Source of the DNA: Geodermatophilus marinus
GTDB lineage: Bacteria; Actinomycetota; Actinomycetes; Mycobacteriales; Geodermatophilaceae
DNA length: 64,000 nucleotides
Direction of reading: 5' to 3'
Assembly: GCF_003428645.1 (NCBI RefSeq)
Contig: NZ_QVQH01000012.1
Location: 62,001 to 126,000, forward strand
Part shown: in pieces, positions 33,700 through 48,235 of the stretch
How positions within the stretch are numbered: the first letter of the stretch is position 1
How the letters are laid out: every line of letters begins with the position of its first letter
The notes under the pieces: model-generated
What the model saw: the letters and a program-made list of their open reading frames with translations, nothing else
Told to the model about the DNA's origin: nothing
Databases searched by the model: none
Program-made: the position numbers and the translations under genes

Positions 33700-35469
33700 C
33701 TACAGGTACTGGCCGGTGTTGGTCGCGGTGTCGATCGCGCGGCCGGACTCGCTGCCCTTGCCGCTGATGAGCGTGCGGATGTAGACGATCCGCTCGCCCT
33801 TCTTGCCCGAGATCCGCGCCCAGTCGTCGGGGTTGGTGGTGTTGGGCAGGTCCTCGTTCTCCTTGAACTCGTCCAGGCACGCCTGCATGAGGTGGCCGAC
33901 CCGCAGCCCGCCGGCGCCGGTGTCCAGCCGCTCCTTGATGGCCATCTTCTTGGCGCGGTCGACGATGTTCTGCAGCATCGCGCCGGAGTTGAAGTCCTTG
34001 AAGTACAGGACCTCCTTGTCCCCGTTGGCGTAGGTCACCTCGAGGAAGCGGTTCTCCTCGCTCTCGGTGTACATCCGCTCGACGGTGCGCTGGATCATCC
34101 CGGCGATCGTCGCCTCGCGGCTGCCGCCGTGCTCGGCCAGGTCGTCGGTGTGCAGCGGCAGCGTCGTCGTCAGGTACTTGCTGAAGATGTCCCGGGCCGC
34201 CTCGGCGTCCGGCCGCTCGATCTTGATCTTCACGTCGAGCCGGCCGGGCCGCAGGATCGCCGGGTCGATCATGTCCTCGCGGTTGGAGGCGCCGATGACG
34301 ATGACGTTCTCCAGGCCCTCGACCCCGTCGATCTCGCTGAGCAGCTGCGGCACGATGGTCGACTCCACGTCGGAGGACACGCCCGACCCGCGGGTGCGGA
34401 AGATCGAGTCCATCTCGTCGAAGAACACGATCACCGGCGTCCCCTCGCCGGCCTTCTCCCGCGCCCGCTGGAACACCAGCCGGATGTGCCGCTCGGTCTC
34501 GCCCACGTACTTGTTGAGCAGCTCCGGGCCCTTGATGTTGAGGAAGTAGGACCGGGCCTGCCCCTCCCCCTTCACCGCGGCGACCTTCTTGGCCAGCGAG
34601 TTGGCCACGGCCTTGGCGATCAGCGTCTTGCCGCAGCCGGGCGGGCCGTAGAGCAGGATGCCCTTGGGCGGGCGCAGCTCGAACTCGCGGAACAGGTCGG
34701 CGTGCAGGAACGGCAGCTCGACGGCGTCCCGGATCTGCTCGATCTGCCGCGCCAGGCCGCCGATGTCGGAGTAGTCGATGTCGGGGACCTCCTCGAGCAC
34801 GAGCTCCTCGACCTCGCTCTTGGGGATCCGCTCGTAGACGTAGCCCGAGCGGGTCTCCAGCAGCAGCGAGTCACCGCTGCGCAGCGGCTGGTCGGCCAGC
34901 GAGTCGGCGAGGTGCACCACCCGCTCCTCGTCGGTGTGCCCGATCACCAGGGCGCGGGGGGCCTCCCCGGCCACGGGCTCGAGCAGCTCCTTGAGCATCA
35001 CGACGTCACCGGAGCGCTCGAAGCCGCAGGCCTCGACGACGTTCATCGCCTCGTTGAGCATCACCTCCTGGCCGTGCCGCAGCTCGTCGGGCTCGACCGC
35101 CGGGGAGACCGACACCCGCAGCTTGCGGCCGCCGGTGAAGACGTCGACCGTGCCGTCCTCGTACCGGGTCAGGTACACGCCGTACCCCGACGGCGGCTGC
35201 CCGAGCCGGTCGATCTCCTCCTTGAGCGCCACCAGCTGCTCGCGCGCCTCGCGCAGCGTGCCGGCCAGCTTGTCGTTGCGTTCCGAGAGGAACGCCGCGC
35301 GCCCCTCCGCCTCGGCGAGCCGCTCCTCGAGCGCGCGCACCTGGCGGGGGCTGTCGGCGACCTTGCGACGCAGCAGGCCGATCTCCTCCTCGAGGTAGGA
35401 GATCTGGCTGAGCAGCGCGGACACGTCGCGCTCACGTCGCGCTCGGAACTCGTCGGGACCCAGGCCCAT
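33700..35469 (-). CDS. arc: Proteasomal AAA ATPase Arc/Mpa
   Basis: A 589-residue hexameric unfoldase. An N-terminal coiled coil (residues about 10-92) binds Pup, two OB-fold segments follow ([20 protein letters not shown] region), then one AAA+ module with GPPGCGKT (Walker A), [12 protein letters not shown] (Walker B) and the second region of homology ending in RPGRLDVKI. The C-terminus is GQYL, with the penultimate Tyr that docks into the 20S alpha ring. ATG 35469 is chosen because the family starts just before the coiled coil. It precedes dop in the same direction. Confidence 0.96.
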   Translation of the reverse strand: MGLGPDEFRARRERDVSALLSQISYLEEEIGLLRRKVADSPRQVRALEERLAEAEGRAAFLSERNDKLAGTLREAREQLVALKEEIDRLGQPPSGYGVYLTRYEDGTVDVFTGGRKLRVSVSPAVEPDELRHGQEVMLNEAMNVVEACGFERSGDVVMLKELLEPVAGEAPRALVIGHTDEERVVHLADSLADQPLRSGDSLLLETRSGYVYERIPKSEVEELVLEEVPDIDYSDIGGLARQIEQIRDAVELPFLHADLFREFELRPPKGILLYGPPGCGKTLIAKAVANSLAKKVAAVKGEGQARSYFLNIKGPELLNKYVGETERHIRLVFQRAREKAGEGTPVIVFFDEMDSIFRTRGSGVSSDVESTIVPQLLSEIDGVEGLENVIVIGASNREDMIDPAILRPGRLDVKIKIERPDAEAARDIFSKYLTTTLPLHTDDLAEHGGSREATIAGMIQRTVERMYTESEENRFLEVTYANGDKEVLYFKDFNSGAMLQNIVDRAKKMAIKERLDTGAGGLRVGHLMQACLDEFKENEDLPNTTNPDDWARISGKKGERIVYIRTLISGKGSESGRAIDTATNTGQYL

Positions 35470-35597
35470 CGCGCACCTCCGCACATCGGGGGAGCCAGGA
35501 GGCAAATCTATACACGGCCGCTGACGGTGTGCCGGGGGCTCGCGGGCGCCGGGAAACGGCCCGGGTCCGTCCGCGTCGGGGCCTCGGGGAACCCGCC

Positions 35598-36578
<981 letters not shown>

Positions 36579-36592
36579 CTAGCCTCGCGGGC

Positions 36593-37570
36593 ATGACGAC
36601 GGCGACAGCGCAGGGCTCGGCGCAGGGCTCGGCGCACGGCAGCGCGGTTCCCGGGCGGCCGGCCCCCGCGGCTGCCCCTTCCCCGGACGTGCCCGCCGGC
36701 GCGACGGGGCCCGCGGCGCCGCGCCGGCCGGCCCTCTCCCCCAGCCGGGCGGCCGACTTCAAGACCTGCCCGCTGCTGTACCGCTTCCGCGCCATCGACC
36801 GGCTGCCGGAGCGCCGCAGCGCCGCGGCCGTGCGGGGCACGCTGGTGCACGCGGTGCTGGAGCGGCTCTACGACCTGCCCGCCGCGCAGCGCACCCCGGA
36901 GGCCGCCCGGGCACTGGTGGCCCCGGCCTGGGAGGAGCTGGCCGCCGACCCGGAGGTCGCGGCCCTCGTCACCGCCGAGGGCGCCGAGGGTGCCGGCGAG
37001 CCGCTGGAGAGCTGGCTGGCCTCGGCCGGGCGGCTGGTGGAGACCTACTTCACCCTGGAGGACCCGTCCCGCATCGAGCCGCACGGCCGCGAGGAGCTGG
37101 TCGAGGTCACCCTGCCCGACGGGCTGCTGCTGCGCGGGTACGTCGACCGGCTGGACGTCGCCCCCAACGGGGCGCTGCGGGTGGTCGACTACAAGACCGG
37201 GTCCGTGCCGCGCGAGGCCTTCGAGGCCAAGGCGCTGTTCCAGATGAAGTTCTACGCGCTGGTGCTCTGGCGCACCCGGGGCGTGGTGGCCAGCCAGCTG
37301 AAGCTGATCTACCTCGGGGACGGCGACACGCTCACCTACGCACCGGAGGAGGGCGAGCTGGTGCGCTTCGAGCGGACGCTGGCCGCCATCTGGGCCGCGA
37401 TCGAGCGCGCGGTGGCCACCGGCGACTTCCGGCCCAACCGCACCCGGCTGTGCTCCTGGTGCGACCACCAGGCCCTGTGCCCGTCGTTCGGGGGCACCCC
37501 GCCGCCGTTCCCCGCGGAGGCCGCCGCCGCGGCCGGCTGGGCGTCGCTGCCGGTCGTCGAGCGGGACTGA
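36593..37570 (+). CDS. RecB-family PD-(D/E)XK exonuclease with predicted Fe-S cluster
   Basis: A 325-residue single-domain nuclease like Rv2119. The catalytic motif is RVVDYKTGSVPREAFEAK (D-x-K). Cysteines at TCPLLYRF near residue 60 and at CSWCDHQALC near the C-terminus make the four-Cys pattern of AddB/Cas4-type iron-sulfur nucleases. The first 40 residues are Ala/Gly/Pro-rich. It would process DNA ends with 5'-3' or 3'-5' polarity, partner unknown. ATG 36593 is nine bases after a weak purine stretch. Divergent from trmI by 80 bases. Confidence 0.9.
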   Translation: MTTATAQGSAQGSAHGSAVPGRPAPAAAPSPDVPAGATGPAAPRRPALSPSRAADFKTCPLLYRFRAIDRLPERRSAAAVRGTLVHAVLERLYDLPAAQRTPEAARALVAPAWEELAADPEVAALVTAEGAEGAGEPLESWLASAGRLVETYFTLEDPSRIEPHGREELVEVTLPDGLLLRGYVDRLDVAPNGALRVVDYKTGSVPREAFEAKALFQMKFYALVLWRTRGVVASQLKLIYLGDGDTLTYAPEEGELVRFERTLAAIWAAIERAVATGDFRPNRTRLCSWCDHQALCPSFGGTPPPFPAEAAAAAGWASLPVVERD

Positions 37571-37608
37571 ACGAGCCGCCCGCGCGCACCCCGGCCCCGT
37601 CGCCCGGC

Positions 37609-38085
37609 ATGCCGCTGGAGGAACTGCCCCCCGTCGACGAGCACTCCCTCGTCGTCGGCGCGCCGCCGCCCGCCGTGTGGACCGGCGTCCTGGAGGTGCT
37701 GGGGAGCGCGTTCGGCACCGGCACCTCGCCGGCCCTGGCCCGGCTGCTGGGCTGCGAGCCGTCGGCCACGACGGCGTGGGGCCGGGCGGGCGTGGGCTCC
37801 ACCGTGCCGGGCTTCCGGGTGGTGGCCGCCCGGCCGCCCCGGTTGCTGGTGCTGGCCGGCCGGCACCGCTTCGCGCGCTACGCCATCGTGGCCCGGGTCG
37901 AGCCCTGCGGGAGCGGGTCCCGGCTCGGCCTCGAGACCCGGGCGGCCTTCCCCGGCCTCCGGAGCGCCGCCTACCGGCTGGCCGTGATCGGGACCGGCGG
38001 GCACGTGCTGGTCACCCGCCGCCTGCTGCGGCAGGTGGCGCGCGCCGCCGAGCGGGCCGCCGCCGGCCCGGGTGCCGCCGGCTGA
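37609..38085 (+). CDS. SRPBCC-like small protein
   Basis: A 158-residue protein with the order expected of a START/SRPBCC barrel. A first strand and helix (EHSLVVGAPPPAVWTGVLEVLGSAFG) is followed by strands with GSTVPGFRVVAARPPRLLVLAGRHRFARYAIVARVEP in the region, and a C-terminal helix (GGHVLVTRRLLRQVARAAERA). The domain call is by pattern only; such proteins bind hydrophobic ligands. It follows the RecB-like gene after 38 bases and may share its transcript. Confidence 0.65.
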   Translation: MPLEELPPVDEHSLVVGAPPPAVWTGVLEVLGSAFGTGTSPALARLLGCEPSATTAWGRAGVGSTVPGFRVVAARPPRLLVLAGRHRFARYAIVARVEPCGSGSRLGLETRAAFPGLRSAAYRLAVIGTGGHVLVTRRLLRQVARAAERAAAGPGAAG

Positions 38086-38217
38086 CCCCGGCCGGTGCCG
38101 CGACCGGGCGGAGGCCGCGAGGTCCCGGTCGCGGGCCACGCCCGACCCGCTGGTCCGCGGACCCGGGCGGGAGGACGATGCGGGGGCCGACCCCACCTCG
38201 ACGCCGGGGAGCTGCCC

Positions 38218-39402
38218 GTGCACGGGTACCGAGCCGACCGGGCCTTCGACGGCGAGCGGCCGCTCCCCGGCGGCGCGCTGGTGCTCGTCGACGGCGCGAC
38301 GATCCGGGGCGTGCAGCCGGCCGCCGCCCCGGCGCCCGAGGGCTGCACCGTCACCGACCTGCCCGGGGCCACGCTGCTCCCCGGCCTGGTGGACACCCAC
38401 GTCCACCTGTGCGCCGACGGCGGCCCGCACGCCCTCGACCAGCTCCCCGACCTGGCGGCCGAGCGGCTCGAGGGGATCGTCACCCGCGCGCTGGCCGGGC
38501 AGCTGCGGGCCGGCGTCACCACGGTGCGGGACCTCGGCGACCGCGACTGGGTGGTCGCGGACCGGCCGCGCCGCGCCGCGGGCGCGCCCACCGTCGTCGC
38601 CTCCGGCCCGCCGCTGACCGCACCGCGCGGCCACTGCTGGGCGATGGGCGGCGAGGTGAGCGGCGTGCCGGGGCTGCGCCGGGCGGTCCGCGAGCGGGCC
38701 GAGCGCGGTGCCGACGTCGTCAAGGTCATGGTGAGCGGCGGGCTGCTCACCCCCGGCACGGACGTCACGGCCTGCCAGTTCTCCCCCGAGGAGGTCCGGG
38801 CCGTCGTGGACGAGGCGCACCGGGCCGGCCTGCCGGTCACCGCCCACGCGCACGCCCTGCCCGCGGTCGAGGCGGCGCTGGCGGCCGGCGCCGACGGCAT
38901 CGAGCACTGCAGCTGCCTGACCGGCGCCGGCGCCCGGGTGCCCGGCGACCTGCCCGCCCGGCTGGCCGCGGCCGGGACGGCGGTCTGCCCCACGCTGGGC
39001 CGGCTTCCCGGGATCGAGCCGCCGGCGCACGTGCTGGCGCGCATGGCCGCGTCGGGCACCAGCTACGAGGACCACCTGGTCACCGCGGCGGCGCTGCACC
39101 GCGGGGGTGTCGCGCTCCTCGCGGGCACCGACGCCGGCGTCGGGCCGACCAAGCCGCACGGGGGTGTCGCCCTGGCCGTGGGGGAGCTGGTGGCGACGTG
39201 CGGCGTCCCGGCGGCCGAGGCGCTGGCCGGGGCCACCGGGCGGGCGGCCGACGCGGTCGGCCTGGGCTCCCGCACCGGGCGGCTGCGCGCCGGCCGGGAC
39301 GCCGACCTCCTGGCCGTCGACGGTGACCCGCTCACCGACCCGGCGTGCCTGCAGCGCCCCCGGCTGGTCGTGCTGCGGGGCCGGGAGGTCCTCCGGGGCT
39401 GA
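38218..39402 (+). CDS. Amidohydrolase (imidazolonepropionase/prolidase-like)
   Basis: A 394-residue metal-dependent hydrolase. Ligands appear in order: LVDTHVHLCADGG (HxH), DVVKVMVSGG (bridging Lys), VTAHAHALPAVEA, GIEHCSCLTG and LLAGTDAGVGPTKPHGG (Asp). The group includes Xaa-Pro dipeptidases and imidazolone-type enzymes; the substrate is not clear. I chose GTG 38218 because it precedes the typical N-terminal beta domain and has GGGGAG seven bases before it; longer in-frame starts would add Arg/Gly-rich residues. It is the third gene in a run with the RecB-like and SRPBCC-like genes. Confidence 0.82.
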   Translation: MHGYRADRAFDGERPLPGGALVLVDGATIRGVQPAAAPAPEGCTVTDLPGATLLPGLVDTHVHLCADGGPHALDQLPDLAAERLEGIVTRALAGQLRAGVTTVRDLGDRDWVVADRPRRAAGAPTVVASGPPLTAPRGHCWAMGGEVSGVPGLRRAVRERAERGADVVKVMVSGGLLTPGTDVTACQFSPEEVRAVVDEAHRAGLPVTAHAHALPAVEAALAAGADGIEHCSCLTGAGARVPGDLPARLAAAGTAVCPTLGRLPGIEPPAHVLARMAASGTSYEDHLVTAAALHRGGVALLAGTDAGVGPTKPHGGVALAVGELVATCGVPAAEALAGATGRAADAVGLGSRTGRLRAGRDADLLAVDGDPLTDPACLQRPRLVVLRGREVLRG

Positions 39403-39425
39403 GCGATCGGGCGGGGCAGGCGCGG

Positions 39426-40115
39426 TCAGGCCGGGCAGCCGGCGGCCTCCCGGCCGGGCAGCAGCGTCCCGAGCTCGGCCAGGTCCACGCCGGCCAGGCT
39501 GCCGCGCAGCGTCAGCCCCGGCGCGATGTCCACCGGCTGCAGCGACGGGACGGCGAGCACCGCGGCACCCGCCGCCAGCCCCGCGGCCGCGCCGGAGGGC
39601 GAGTCCTCGACGACCACGCACCCGGCCGCGGCGACCCCGAGCGCGGCCATCGCCTGCCGGTAGGGCGCGGGGTGGGGCTTGGTGGCCGGCACCTCGTCGC
39701 CGCAGACGGTGACGCCGAACAGCCGGGGGCCGAGGTCGTCGGACATGCGGGCCAGCAGCGGCGCCGCCAGCCGGCGGGGCGTCGTCGTCACCAGGGCCGT
39801 CGGGAGCCCGGCGTCGCGGGCCTCGGCGAGCAGGTCCCGCGCCCCCGGCCGCCAGCGCAGCGGGCGGTCCAGCAGGCCGACCATCAGGTCCTCGACCCAC
39901 ACGGTGTCGGCCACCACCCGCGCGGCGTCGGCGTCGAGTCCGAGGTCGGCGTAGAGGATGCCCAGCGCCACCGGCATGCTCGTGCCCACCGTCGCCGCGC
40001 GTGCGCCCGCCGACACCTCGCCACCGTGCCGCCGGGCCAGGGCGGCCAGGGCGTCGCCCCAGAGCTCCTCGGTCTCCACCAGCGTGCCGTCCATGTCGAA
40101 CAGCACCGCCTGCAC
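39426..40115 (-). CDS. HAD family hydrolase (phosphoglucomutase-like)
   Basis: A 229-residue HAD phosphatase. Motif I is LFDMDGTLVETEELWG, motif II is ALVTTTPRRLAAP, motif III Lys is ATKPHPAPYRQAM and motif IV is CVVVEDSPSGAAAGLAAGA. The helical cap between motifs I and II marks subfamily IA (phosphoglucomutase/GS1-like). It would dephosphorylate a small metabolite in the cytoplasm. GTG 40115 gives a start directly before the domain; the frame is open further upstream into metH, so the start is not certain. Adjacent metH reads the same way across a hairpin repeat. Confidence 0.87.
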   Translation of the reverse strand: MQAVLFDMDGTLVETEELWGDALAALARRHGGEVSAGARAATVGTSMPVALGILYADLGLDADAARVVADTVWVEDLMVGLLDRPLRWRPGARDLLAEARDAGLPTALVTTTPRRLAAPLLARMSDDLGPRLFGVTVCGDEVPATKPHPAPYRQAMAALGVAAAGCVVVEDSPSGAAAGLAAGAAVLAVPSLQPVDIAPGLTLRGSLAGVDLAELGTLLPGREAAGCPA

Positions 40116-40151
40116 GGCGCCGGGACAGCCCTGCTGCAGAGCCCCGCCGCC

Positions 40152-40231
40152 GGCCCCGTCCCGGGTACCGCCCCGAGCGTGCGAAGGGTGGGGAGGACGG
40201 GGTCCTTCTCGGTGGGGGGCAGCGGGGTCCT
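40152..40231 (-). repeat. Hairpin repeat, copy 3, against the metH stop codon
   Basis: GGCCCCGTCC at 40152 and GGACGGGGTCC near 40197-40207 form the outer stem; the inner part is CCCCGAGCGTGCG. A half module with GGGGTCCTT follows and touches the metH stop codon directly. It stands between two genes in the same direction, so termination of metH is the likely use. Confidence 0.7.
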
Positions 40232-44044
<3,813 letters not shown>

Positions 44045-44257
44045 GGGCGTCCTCGAGGGTGGCGGTGCTGCGGGGCCGGGTGGCCGGCGGGCGGCGGTCG
44101 GCCCCGACGGTGGGCGCCCGACCGGCGCCCATCGTCTCACGGACGGGCCGGGCGGTCCGCGCCGTCGTCGCCGCCGTCCCCGCGGGCGGGCGGTCGCACT
44201 CCCCCGCCGGGCCGTCGTAGGGAGGCGCGGGCAGCGGACCGACGTAGGCTCGCAGGG

Positions 44258-45121
44258 GTGACCGACCCGAAGTCCACCCCTGAGGACCTGCCCCGCCTCG
44301 ACGACCCCATGGTGGTCGTGGCCTTCGAGGGCTGGAACGACGCCGGGGACGCCGCCACGGGGGCGCTGGAGCACCTCGAGCTCATCTGGGACGCCACCCC
44401 CCTCGCCGCGCTGGACCCCGAGGACTACTACGACTTCCAGGTCAACCGGCCCACCGTCTCCCTCGTCGACGGGGTGAGCCGGCGCGTGGAGTGGCCGACC
44501 ACGCGGGTCTCCGTGGCCCGGCCGCCGGACGCCGACCGCGACGTGGTGCTCATCCGGGGCATCGAGCCGAACATGCGCTGGCGCGGCTTCTGCCAGGAGC
44601 TCATCGAGCTGTGCCGGGAGCTCGACGTCCGCACCGTGATCGGCCTCGGTGCGCTGCTGGCCGACACGCCGCACACCCGCCCCACCCCGGTGAGCGGCTC
44701 GGCCTACGACGCCGAGTCCGCCGAGCGCTGGGGGCTGGAGACCTCCCGCTACGAGGGGCCCACCGGCATCCTCGGCGTCTTCCAGGACGCCTGCGTGCAG
44801 GCCGGGCTGCCGGCGGTGAGCTTCTGGGCCGCCGTCCCGCACTACGTCTCCCAGCCCCCCTCGCCGCGGGCCACCGTCGCCCTGCTGCAGCGCGTCGAGG
44901 AGGTCCTGGAGCTGGCCGTGCCCCTGGGGGCGCTGCCGCAGCAGGCCGACGACTGGGTGAAGACCGTCGACGAGATGGCCAACGAGGACGCCGAGGTCGT
45001 GGAGTACGTGCGCTCGCTCGAGGAGCGGGCCACCGAGGTCGACCTGTCCAACGCCAGCGGTGACTCGATCGCCCGCGAGTTCGAGCGGTACCTGCGCCGG
45101 CGGGGCTCCTCCCCCAACTGA
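44258..45121 (+). CDS. PAC2 family protein
   Basis: A 287-residue member of the PAC2 (proteasome assembly chaperone-like) family. The N-terminus has [25 protein letters not shown], the typical start, followed by [38 protein letters not shown] and [24 protein letters not shown]. Actinobacterial PAC2 proteins such as Rv2125 resemble eukaryotic proteasome assembly chaperones, but a proteasome role has not been shown to my knowledge. Starts at GTG 44258 with a GCAGGGG tract just before it; divergent from metH, as in mycobacteria. Confidence 0.92.
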   Translation: MTDPKSTPEDLPRLDDPMVVVAFEGWNDAGDAATGALEHLELIWDATPLAALDPEDYYDFQVNRPTVSLVDGVSRRVEWPTTRVSVARPPDADRDVVLIRGIEPNMRWRGFCQELIELCRELDVRTVIGLGALLADTPHTRPTPVSGSAYDAESAERWGLETSRYEGPTGILGVFQDACVQAGLPAVSFWAAVPHYVSQPPSPRATVALLQRVEEVLELAVPLGALPQQADDWVKTVDEMANEDAEVVEYVRSLEERATEVDLSNASGDSIAREFERYLRRRGSSPN

Positions 45122-45173
45122 CCGCGGTCCGGTGCGCACCCGGCGCCCGTCGCCTCCCTCCGGTCGGTACATC

Positions 45174-45187
45174 GTTGGGGATAACGG
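45174..45187 (+). repeat. GTTGGGGATAACGG motif, copy 3
   Basis: Exact 14-base copy in the 235-base gap between PAC2 and the VOC gene. It is followed by TCATCCTTGG. Copy 4 lies 122 bases downstream in the same orientation, making a direct-repeat pair around about 108 bases without a convincing gene. Confidence 0.6.
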
Positions 45188-45295
45188 TCATCCTTGGCCG
45201 AGAAGGCAGTTGTGGTCGCCGGCCTCGGCGTGTCCGCCCGTGTCGCCGACCAGATCTGCGTCCTCGACCGGCGCGTCGGCCCGCGTACGGGTGAA

Positions 45296-45309
45296 GTTGG
45301 GGATAACGG
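45296..45309 (+). repeat. GTTGGGGATAACGG motif, copy 4
   Basis: Exact copy extending GTACTGG as in copy 2 (GTACTG). It ends 47 bases before the ATG of the VOC gene at 45357. Confidence 0.6.
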
Positions 45310-45356
45310 TACTGGCTCGGCGTCCGCTGGCGGCGGGCCCCGGGCAGGCTGGGCCC

Positions 45357-45800
45357 ATGCAGCCACGACTGGACCTCCTCACCCTCGCCGTGCCCGACGT
45401 GGCGGCGGCCCGGCGCTTCTACGTCGAGGGGCTCGGCTGGCGGCCGGTGTTCGAGGTGCCCGGGGAGATCGTCTTCCTCCAGCTCGGGCACGGGCTGCTG
45501 GTCGGGCTCTGGGGCGCGGCCGAGCTGGCCGCCGACATGGGCCTGCCGGCCGGCGCCGTGTCCCCCGGCGGGGGGCTGAGCCTGGCGCACAACGTGGGCA
45601 GCCCGGAGGAGGTGCGGCGCTGCCTGGACGACGCCGTGGCCGCGGGCGGCCGGCTGCTCAAGCCCGCGCAGCCGGCGGCCTTCGGCGGGTACCACGGGTA
45701 CTTCGCCGACCCGGCCGGCATCCGCTGGGAGGTCGCCCACAACCCGGGCTGGGCGGTGGCCGACGACGGCACGGTGACCCTCGGCCCCGTCGACGGCTGA
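45357..45800 (+). CDS. VOC family (glyoxalase-like) protein
   Basis: A 147-residue two-module vicinal oxygen chelate protein. Module one has LDLLTLAVPDVAAARRFYVEGLGWRPVFE in the region and module two has GGYHGYFADPAGIRWEVAHNPGW, with the usual metal-ligand Glu/His positions near WEV. Substrate unknown. The ATG at 45357 follows two copies of the repeated GTTGGGGATAACGG motif, so it may be controlled by whatever binds there. It is convergent with the dGTPase-like gene. Confidence 0.88.
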   Translation: MQPRLDLLTLAVPDVAAARRFYVEGLGWRPVFEVPGEIVFLQLGHGLLVGLWGAAELAADMGLPAGAVSPGGGLSLAHNVGSPEEVRRCLDDAVAAGGRLLKPAQPAAFGGYHGYFADPAGIRWEVAHNPGWAVADDGTVTLGPVDG

Positions 45801-45822
45801 GCGCACCCGTCGGGACCGGCGG

Positions 45823-46875
45823 TCAGGGCAGCCGCAGCAGCGGGCGCATCTGCGCGGTGGCGTCGGCGTCGAAGAGCCGGTCGTGCACGGTGAGGGCGTA
45901 GCGGTCGGTCATGCCGGAGACGTAGTCGACGACCTGGGTGACGGGGTCGGCGGCGGTGTCGCGGTAGGACGCCGGGATCAGCTCCGGGTGGGCCAGGTGG
46001 TGGTCGACCAGCCGGCGGGTGACGTCGATGGCCAGCTGCTTCTGCCCGGCCGCGGTCTCGGAGGCGTAGACCCGCTCGAACATGAAGGCGCGCAGCTCGT
46101 GGAAGGCCTCCAGCGGGCCCGGCGCCATGACCACCCGCCCGGTGCCGTTGCCCGGGTCGAGGGTGCCGGAGACCACCGCGTCGACCATCGCACCGACCAT
46201 CTGGCTGCCCGGCTCGCCGAACACGGCCCGGGCGCGGGCGGGCAGGTCGGCCGGGCGCAGCACGCCCGCGCGGACGGCGTCCAGCGCGTCGTGCGAGAGG
46301 TAGCCGATGCGGTCGGCGTAGCGCACGCACTCCGCCTCGCGGGTGTCCGGCGGCGGGTCGATCTTCCAGCTGTGCGCGCGGATGCCGTCGCGCACCTCCC
46401 AGGTGAGGTTGAGGTGCTCGAGCACCTCGACGATCCGCACGCCCTGGGCGGCGTGGTGCCAGCCGCCGGGGACGTAGGGCTCCAGCGCGTCCTCGCCGAT
46501 GTGCCCGAACGGCGAGTGCCCCAGGTCGTGGCCCAGCGCGACGGCCTCGGCGAGGGTCTCGTTGAGGCCCAGCGCCCGGGCCAACGACCGGGCCACCTGG
46601 GTGACCTGCAGGGTGTGGGTGAGCCGGGTGACGAAGTGGTCGCCGTCGGGGTTGAGGAAGACCTGGGTCTTGTGCTTGAGCCGGCGGAAGGCCTTCGCGT
46701 GCAGGATGCGGTCGCGGTCCCGCTCGAACGCGGTGCGCAGCGGGTCCTCCGGCTCGTCGACCGCCCGCCCGCGGGTGGCCGCCGCGCGGGTGGCCGCCGG
46801 GGCGAGCGCCTCCTCCTCCCGCTCGCGGGCCGCCCGGTCGGTGCGCCGGAACGGCCCGGCCGCCGCGGCGGGCAT
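45823..46875 (-). CDS. dgt: Deoxyguanosinetriphosphate triphosphohydrolase-like HD protein
   Basis: A 350-residue HD-domain dNTPase. Metal-binding residues are HTLQVTQVARS (H) and ALGHDLGHSPFGHIGED (HD). The opening FERDRDRILHAKAFRRLKHKTQVF is the Dgt-family signature, and VRYADRIGYLSHDALDA carries the final Asp. It would cut dNTPs to nucleosides and triphosphate and so shape dNTP pools; such enzymes can also limit phages. ATG 46875 overlaps the mshC stop by one base (TGATG), so its translation is coupled to mycothiol synthesis, an arrangement without an obvious metabolic reason. Confidence 0.92.
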   Translation of the reverse strand: MPAAAAGPFRRTDRAAREREEEALAPAATRAAATRGRAVDEPEDPLRTAFERDRDRILHAKAFRRLKHKTQVFLNPDGDHFVTRLTHTLQVTQVARSLARALGLNETLAEAVALGHDLGHSPFGHIGEDALEPYVPGGWHHAAQGVRIVEVLEHLNLTWEVRDGIRAHSWKIDPPPDTREAECVRYADRIGYLSHDALDAVRAGVLRPADLPARARAVFGEPGSQMVGAMVDAVVSGTLDPGNGTGRVVMAPGPLEAFHELRAFMFERVYASETAAGQKQLAIDVTRRLVDHHLAHPELIPASYRDTAADPVTQVVDYVSGMTDRYALTVHDRLFDADATAQMRPLLRLP

Positions 46876-48170
46876 CAGCCGGCGGGCGCCGGCTCGGGGG
46901 CCACCGGGTCGAGCGCGATGCCGAGCAGGGCGTCCACGGCGTCCCGGACCAGCGCCGGGGCCCCCTCCTCCAGCGCGGGGTGGTCGCCGGCGGCGAGGGT
47001 GCGCTCGGCCCAGGCGTCGACGGCGGCGATCGCCCCCGGGGTGTCGAGGTCGTCGGTGAGCCGCTCGCGCAGCGCGGCGAGCACCGGCGCGGCGGGGACG
47101 CCGGCGGGCAGCGCGACCGCGCGCCGCCACCGGGCCAGGCGCGCGCGGGCCCGGTCGAGCAGGTCCTGGGTCCAGGCGCGGTCGGTGCGGTAGTGCCCGG
47201 AGAGCAGGGCCAGGCGGATGGCCATCGGGTCGACGCCCTCGCCCCGCAGCTTGGAGACGAACACCAGGTTGCCGCGGCTCTTGCTCATCTTCTCGCCGTC
47301 GAGGCCGATCATCGCCGCGTGCACGTAGGCCTTGGCGAAGGGCTGCTTGACCCCGGTCATCGCGGCGGTGAGGGCCTCGGCGTGGACGGCGGAGAACTCG
47401 TGGTGCGGGAAGACCAGGTCGCTGCCGCCGCCCTGGACGTCGAAGCCCATGCCGATGGTCGCCAGGGCGATGGTGGTGCACTCGACGTGCCAGCCCGGCC
47501 GGCCGGCGACCCCGCGCGGGCCCGGCCAGGACGGCTCGCCCGGCCGCTGCCCGCGCCAGAGCAGCGGGTCGAGCCGGTTGCGCTTCCCGGGCCGGTCGGG
47601 GTCGCCGCCCCGCTCGGCGGACAGGGTGAGCATCGTGGCCTCGTCGTAGCCGGACTCCCCGCCGAAGCCGGGGGCCTGGGCGATGTCGTGGTAGACGTCG
47701 CCGGTGCCGTCGTCGAGCGGGTAGGCCAGCCCCTCGTCGAGGAGGGTCTCGACGTGCGCGACGATCCTCGGGATCGACTCCACCGCCCCGACGTAGTCGT
47801 CGGGCGGGAGGACCCGCAGCGCGGTCATGTCCTCCCGGAACAGCGCCGTCTCGCGCATGCCGAGGACCACCCAGTCCTCGCCGTCCCGCTCGGCCCGCTC
47901 CAGCAGCGGGTCGTCGATGTCGGTGACGTTCTGCACGTAGTGCACCCCGTGCCCGGCGTCCCGCCACAGCCGGTTGACCAGGTCGAAGGCGAGGTAGGTG
48001 GCCGCGTGCCCCAGGTGCGTGGCGTCGTAGGGCGTGATCCCGCAGACGTACATCCGGGCCACGCGGTCGGGGGCGGTGGCCACCACCTCGCCGCGCGCGG
48101 TGTCGTGGAGCTTGAGCGCGGGGCCGGTCCCGGGGAGGGTCGGCAGGAGCGGGGCGGGCCAGGCGAGCAC
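46875..48170 (-). CDS. mshC: Mycothiol ligase MshC (Cys:GlcN-Ins ligase)
   Basis: A 431-residue class I tRNA-synthetase-like enzyme that joins cysteine to GlcN-inositol in mycothiol synthesis. It has the HIGH-like [12 protein letters not shown], the zinc-ligand Cys in [12 protein letters not shown] and HVECTT, and EKMSKSRGN (KMSKS). The N-terminal LAWPAPLLP segment distinguishes MshC from cysteinyl-tRNA synthetase, as does the short C-terminal region without an anticodon domain. Its place matches Rv2130c. The 66 bases to the divergent maleylpyruvate isomerase-like gene hold the promoters. Confidence 0.95.
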   Translation of the reverse strand: MLAWPAPLLPTLPGTGPALKLHDTARGEVVATAPDRVARMYVCGITPYDATHLGHAATYLAFDLVNRLWRDAGHGVHYVQNVTDIDDPLLERAERDGEDWVVLGMRETALFREDMTALRVLPPDDYVGAVESIPRIVAHVETLLDEGLAYPLDDGTGDVYHDIAQAPGFGGESGYDEATMLTLSAERGGDPDRPGKRNRLDPLLWRGQRPGEPSWPGPRGVAGRPGWHVECTTIALATIGMGFDVQGGGSDLVFPHHEFSAVHAEALTAAMTGVKQPFAKAYVHAAMIGLDGEKMSKSRGNLVFVSKLRGEGVDPMAIRLALLSGHYRTDRAWTQDLLDRARARLARWRRAVALPAGVPAAPVLAALRERLTDDLDTPGAIAAVDAWAERTLAAGDHPALEEGAPALVRDAVDALLGIALDPVAPEPAPAG

Positions 48171-48235
48171 GGGTCGAGCGTAGATGCGGCACCTGACGCG
48201 GCCGGGCAGCCCGTCCCCCGACGGGAGGAGGGACC

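Noticed and set aside
36593..36720. Signal peptide on the RecB-like nuclease
   Set aside because: The Ala/Gly-rich N-terminus lacks a hydrophobic core and a charged start, and the enzyme must act on DNA in the cytoplasm.
44045..44257. Cobalamin or SAM riboswitch in front of metH
   Set aside because: I looked for a B12-box-like GCCACTG and for SAM-type stems on the minus strand and saw only a short GC hairpin. A covariance-model search could overturn this.
45194..45356. Extended N-terminus or a separate small gene between motif copies 3 and 4
   Set aside because: Open frames read through motif copy 4 but have no start with ribosome site and no recognisable sequence; the VOC domain begins at ATG 45357.
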